From NCBI GenBank assembly GCA_015501585.1, contig JADNRY010000128.1, positions 110,313 to 174,312 on the forward strand: DNA of 64,000 nt. Reading direction: 5' to 3'. Origin of the DNA: Rhodocollybia butyracea (taxonomy: Eukaryota; Basidiomycota; Agaricomycetes; Agaricales; Omphalotaceae). The notes beneath the pieces were generated by a model. It worked only from the letters and a program-made list of their open reading frames with translations. It was not told the origin of the DNA and made no database searches. Made by a program: the position numbers and the translations under genes. Numbering within the stretch: position 1 is the stretch's first letter; each line of letters starts with the position of its first letter. Below, piece by piece: positions 60,190-64,000 of this stretch.

Positions 60190-60867
60190 TCACGGACACC
60201 GTGGACAGGTCATCCCAGGGATGGTCACTCCCGCAGCGTTTTTGACAACACTGGTTGAAGGGACTCCAGTAACCAAACCTTGGGGGAAAGCAACAGAACC
60301 TCCCGCGGGAACCGGAACAGTACTGTTGGCGTTGACGGTGACGGTGCCTCCAGAGCTAGTGACAGTACTTCCCGGGGGGACAGTAACGGTACTTCCTGAG
60401 GAAGGGACATTCACAGCAGTGCCATTTAGGCTCCCAGGGATAACATAAGCTCCCGAAGGAGCTTGAGTTCTTGCAGCACTGCCTACAACAGTACCCCCCT
60501 CCAGGAAATTCATGATTCCCTGATCAGTACCGTCGCCATTCACAGTGAGAGTGAGATCAGAGTCTGCGAACGCGGCCGCAGTGGGGAGGACCAGCTTCTG
60601 CGGACCCTGAATCACGTTCAATAGAACTCGCTGAGGTCCTAATCCAGCAGCTGTCGCCGAGTGTGCTGCAAGCAGTCCTGATTGTACCTTTATGGAATTT
60701 TAGTACTCATTCGAAGAACATCAACTGGGATAACCAAGGTAAATGAAACACACCTTCTGGATGTCCTTGTACAGCTGAATCGCGGCCGCATCATCTGAGA
60801 AATGCTCTGTGTCGATCTCGGTAGCACCGATGTTGGCACGAAAGTTCGCAGCGACTTCGATAGACAT
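60190..60867 (-). CDS. hypothetical protein with Thr/Val/Gly-rich C-terminal region
   Basis: Exon 60754-60867 starts at ATG 60867 (MSIEVAANFRANIGATEIDT) and ends at a GTGTGT donor. The second exon 60190-60687 continues in frame (VQSGLLAAHSATAAGLGPQR), giving 203 residues. The C-terminal half is low-complexity and beta-prone: GSTVTVPPGSTVTSSGGTVT, then VPVPAGGSVAFPQG, ending TCPRCP. The open frame extends about 75 nt upstream without an ATG, so an additional 5' exon, perhaps with a signal peptide, is possible. I recognise no family; surface or cell-wall location is a guess from composition. Confidence 0.45.
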
Positions 60868-60942
60868 GGCAGATGAAGCAAGTACTAGAACTTTGGGGCC
60901 TTTGATGCCTCGCAGTGCGTACGTGCGTACTTGCCTCACCAA

Positions 60943-61792
60943 AGTTAGGAAAATGCCATTTGAGTATGTTAAGCTGTTGTAGTGTTATCTGATTCTGCTG
61001 CGAGACTTGTTAGAACCTGAGTACCAATGAAAATACCAGGGCAACGAGTCCGTGCCCAGATCGTTGGTTCTCAAAAACATGTCCTGTGAAATAATCCGCA
61101 GAACGTTAGTACAATTTAGTTATTCGGTATGTATTCAGAGAGTTGTGAAGGATGACACGGAGCAGCGAGGTCTTAAATTAGGCTGTGGTTTATCGATCCA
61201 GAGACGTTAGAAACGTGTGGGGGTTCAACTGGCTGTCTTTCATGGTGTGGTATTAAGCTTCAAGATTCAAGTATTGGCGCGTCTCTCTTGATCGAATATA
61301 TTCCTCCGTTGTTCAGCTTATCGATGGATCCCAAGGCCATTGAGTTCGACAGAGGAAAGCTGGATGTAGCGAGGAAATGTCATGTGAAGGAAAAAGAAAG
61401 GGGGCCTATTCAAATCCATGTACGACTGGAGCTCCAAACTAAATGAATGTTAGGGTTTTTTCATTGATGTAACCTTCCGCGCTCTTGCCTTTTGCATAGG
61501 CGTGAAACTTGAAACTCATGTCGATATATCAGGTTATGTATATCAGGCATTGGGCGATTATACGGTGGCCCCGATCCAAGTACGCATCTTCCTTCTCGCG
61601 CGATAATATGAATGTCAGTTATCGTTATTCAAGCAAATGAGTACATCACGAAAAAAAAAATATCATATCGATATCTGAGAAAAAACATGGGGCTAGACCG
61701 ACGGCGTACATTGTGCACGGTGCCTCCTCCTCTACCAGTCGCGCAGATCTGAGAAAGAGTAAAGGGAGCTTCACACCTCATCATTCACATGT
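60943..61792. other. intergenic region
   Basis: Contains an A-run of 10 near 61,651 and nothing else I can support. Confidence 0.35.
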
Positions 61793-62905
61793 CTAGCCAA
61801 CGCCCCAGAAATCCATCGCCATCGCCATCCAAATCTCCTCACAATATTCCTTCACACGACCAACAGCTGCAAGCTGGTAACCACTCTCCCCCAATGCCAC
61901 GAGGTGACCCACCAGGATTAACGCCAAAAACGCCAATACCAGCATACCCAAGAAATACACGGTATATGACCCTGGGTGCATGCCCCCAGCGTATACCCGT
62001 ACCATCCAATTGAACGGGAAAAAGAATGAGGAGTTCATTATCAGGAAACGAGCAAAAACAGGCATCTTTTCTTCGTCACCGGGAACATTCGTACACAAAT
62101 CAGTCTTCGGGCTCCAACTGGCGGGATCAGGCCTCGTAGGCCATGTGTTTTGTATGTATTTGTTGGAGGACGAGGGTGACACTAAATGGGTAGGTCGGCG
62201 TTGGAGATGGAGGTGGAGGTCCGTGGTATTGGTATGTAGTGTCTCCGATGTATTTATCCAGGAGGGCCATCCCCTTGTCGAGAGATGCGGAAACGCTTCT
62301 GATCGAGCCGAAACGGGCGAGAAGGATACAGAGAATGTTGTATACCATGAAGAGCGTGTAAGTTTCGAAGGTACCATGGGGCTATCCGGCGATAAACATC
62401 ATTCGGATTCGAGTTTGTGACGTTAACACTGGGATTGGTGTCATTGAAGACTTGGAATACTGGTAGGGCCGAGGTGAATATGTAGATTCGCCTACCAACG
62501 GAGAAGAAAACATACTTGGGTGCATCAGCATCAAGTTCTCTTTGCTCTATACCGTACTTGATGTCGCCGTCGATTAGAAAGATAACTCCGAGTACGAATG
62601 TGATGCACGATACAAGGATCACAAGCGTCTAGGGTGAATCGTGGTAAATCGGCGCGTTACACTTTTCAAGAGACGAAATATAAACTTACTTGCCAGGTAA
62701 GCCGATTGATATCCGAAAACAACTTGCTTCGAACTTTCAACGCCAGCGCATGTGCAGTCTGCATTTCTTTCGGGTCTTGTAACATTGGAGCATCCATACC
62801 GACTATTGTACTAGTAGGGCTGGCACTCGCTTGTGAGTCTTCGTCCGCCGCTGCATCATGTTGGGCTTCGAGGTCGGGATCCTGGAGGGGTATAAGTCGT
62901 GGCAT
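61793..62905 (-). CDS. multi-pass membrane protein, possibly the intact parent of two remnants
   Basis: ATG at 62905 begins MPRLIPLQDPDLEAQHDAAA, an acidic cytoplasmic N-terminus. It continues to KVRSKLFSDINRLTWQ at a GTAAGT donor. The next exon carries a helix (TLVILVSCITFVLGVIFLID), then RRIYIFTSALPVFQVF. Another frame gives VYNILCILLARFGSIRSVSA and SLDKGMALLDKYIGD. The last exon carries a C-terminal helix (YFLGMLVLAFLALILVGHLV) and ends QLAAVGRVKEYCEEIW and onward at 61793. Internal splice sites are only partly resolved. Fragments of its first exon lie at 54.7-55.1 and 57.5-57.8 kb. Family not recognised; function unknown. Confidence 0.55.
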
Positions 62906-63099
62906 GAATCGATGATTTTGAACGTATACATACAAGGGTTGGAATTTTGACGTAGAGTTCAGGTCGCTGTAAAGGCATTTCCAGTAGATGGTCTTGAAGC
63001 AAAGAAGAAGGCAATGAGTTAGGGGCCCAGCAGTCACATCACATGACAACAGGTGACTTCCGTCCGTCGGACCGGTCGTACAGTATCAAACACTGCGTG

Positions 63100-64000
63100 C
63101 AGGGTTCCCTAAGTTAGCCCCACTTATGTAATTCAGATTAAAAACTGTTGAAAAATGACAGATCAATAAGATGAGCAGTTTATTGAATCATTGTAGTAAA
63201 CTTAGGGAAATGATGCATTATATAAGATTATCATTAGTTGAGTTACAAAGGAAGTCTCTATGCAGCACTTAGGAAAAGGATTTATCTCATATGTTTTAGA
63301 TATGAAGGGGCAAACATTGATTATTCAAAGGTATGACTTATCAAAAGCATATGGAAATTTGAGTATTCAATAAGATTTGAAGATGGCAACCATAAGGGAG
63401 GAACCTTAGGAAATGTATAGGGAGTAATTAGATGAGATAGGGGAAAAACAAAGGGAAATCCAAGGGGAAACAATTTAAAGAAAGAATTCCCTAGTAAATC
63501 ATAATCCATATCAAACAAGGTTTAAAACTTAGGAAAATCAGATTGGTGTGATGGAGTCACATAAGAGAAGAATCACAATTAAATTTGAGACGGCACCTAG
63601 TTTAAAAGATATGAAAAACATAGGAAAATAGGGTTTATAAAATCTTTCAATAAGTTGAAGAACAAAGCAAATAATAATGAAAAAAGTAAGGAAATGTTTA
63701 AATGAAACAGAGGAGACTGGAAAATTCCAAAAAGATATAATAAGCGCTGGATTAAAGATAATTCAAAGGGTAAACAGAGGAAAAATAATAGGAAAACTTA
63801 GGAAGAAGGAAAGAAAAGTTTACAAAACAGAAAGCAAAAACTTTGAGAATATAAAGGGAAGACTGAAAAAGGATATAGAGTAAATTAAATCAAGAAATTA
63901 ACAAACTTGAAGGGAAATTGAGGGAGAACCTTATAGAACACAAGGGGAATGACTTAGGAAACTTAAAGGCAAAACTTAGGAAACTTAAAGGAGAACTTAG
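63100..64000. repeat. AT-rich, purine-skewed low-complexity tract
   Basis: From about 63,110 the composition changes abruptly: A and G dominate the plus strand, with very few C. The word CTTAGGAAA and variants recur. The last 60 bases are a short tandem repeat (GGAAACTTAAAGGxxAAACTTA). The frame at 63,677-63,883 is Lys/Glu-rich because of the skew. The tract reaches the window edge, so its extent is unknown. Confidence 0.7.

Noticed and set aside
63677..63883. Lys/Glu-rich 68-residue open frame
   Set aside because: Produced by the purine skew of the tract, which removes stop codons on one strand.
1..64000. tRNA genes, rRNA, CRISPR array, telomeric repeats
   Set aside because: I scanned for T-loop GGTTCGAATCC-like boxes, spaced short repeats and TTAGGG runs and found none that fit; a dedicated tRNA search could still find a diverged gene.

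Overview
The window looks like nuclear DNA of a mushroom-forming basidiomycete (Agaricomycetes). Almost every convincing gene is split by short GT-AG introns (about 45-90 nt). The recognisable families are typical of this group: a cytosolic-type tyrosinase, a TPR-CHAT protein, an F-box protein, basidiomycete multi-pass (7TM-like) membrane proteins, a single-pass membrane protein with a PPxY tail, and beta-trefoil serine-protease inhibitors of the I66 (cospin/cnispin) type. No rRNA, tRNA, CRISPR array or intact transposon was recognised. All calls rest on reading the sequence; no database search was possible.

Layout. 1-5.4 kb: gene-poor, with one short direct repeat. 5.5-6.2 kb: a small secreted protein whose three exons resolve exactly. 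7.4-8.5 kb: a four-exon single-pass membrane protein. 8.7-15.4 kb: a tandem duplication carrying two copies and a fragment of an unrecognised secreted-protein family. 16.6-18.2 kb: a duplicated tiny secreted-protein gene, each copy damaged. 20.0-21.5 kb: a secreted protein made of two tandem homologous modules. 22.8-37.1 kb: a block in which two copies of a non-coding segment (22.8-24.7 and 33.3-35.0 kb) flank a membrane-protein gene, a decayed membrane-protein fragment and the large TPR-CHAT gene, with a second membrane-protein gene beyond. 37.4-40.5 kb: tyrosinase. 42.4-43.1 kb: a secreted DUF3472-like protein. 43.9-45.5 kb: an intronless F-box protein. 46-49.2 kb: several local direct repeats. 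50.2-57.9 kb: an I66 inhibitor array inside tandem blocks that also carry decayed copies of the two-module secreted protein and of a membrane protein. 60.2-62.9 kb: a beta-rich hypothetical protein and the apparently intact membrane protein. 63.1-64.0 kb: an AT-rich, strongly purine-skewed low-complexity tract.

The main theme is repeated local duplication followed by decay of one or more copies, concentrated on secreted, defence-like and membrane proteins. The best candidates for something undescribed are the two secreted-protein families (10.6-14.9 kb; 20.0-21.5 plus 54.1-54.7 kb) and the co-duplicating inhibitor / secreted-protein / membrane-protein block at 51.2-57.9 kb. Several genes carry single-base breaks in G or C runs, so assembly error must be excluded before calling them pseudogenes.
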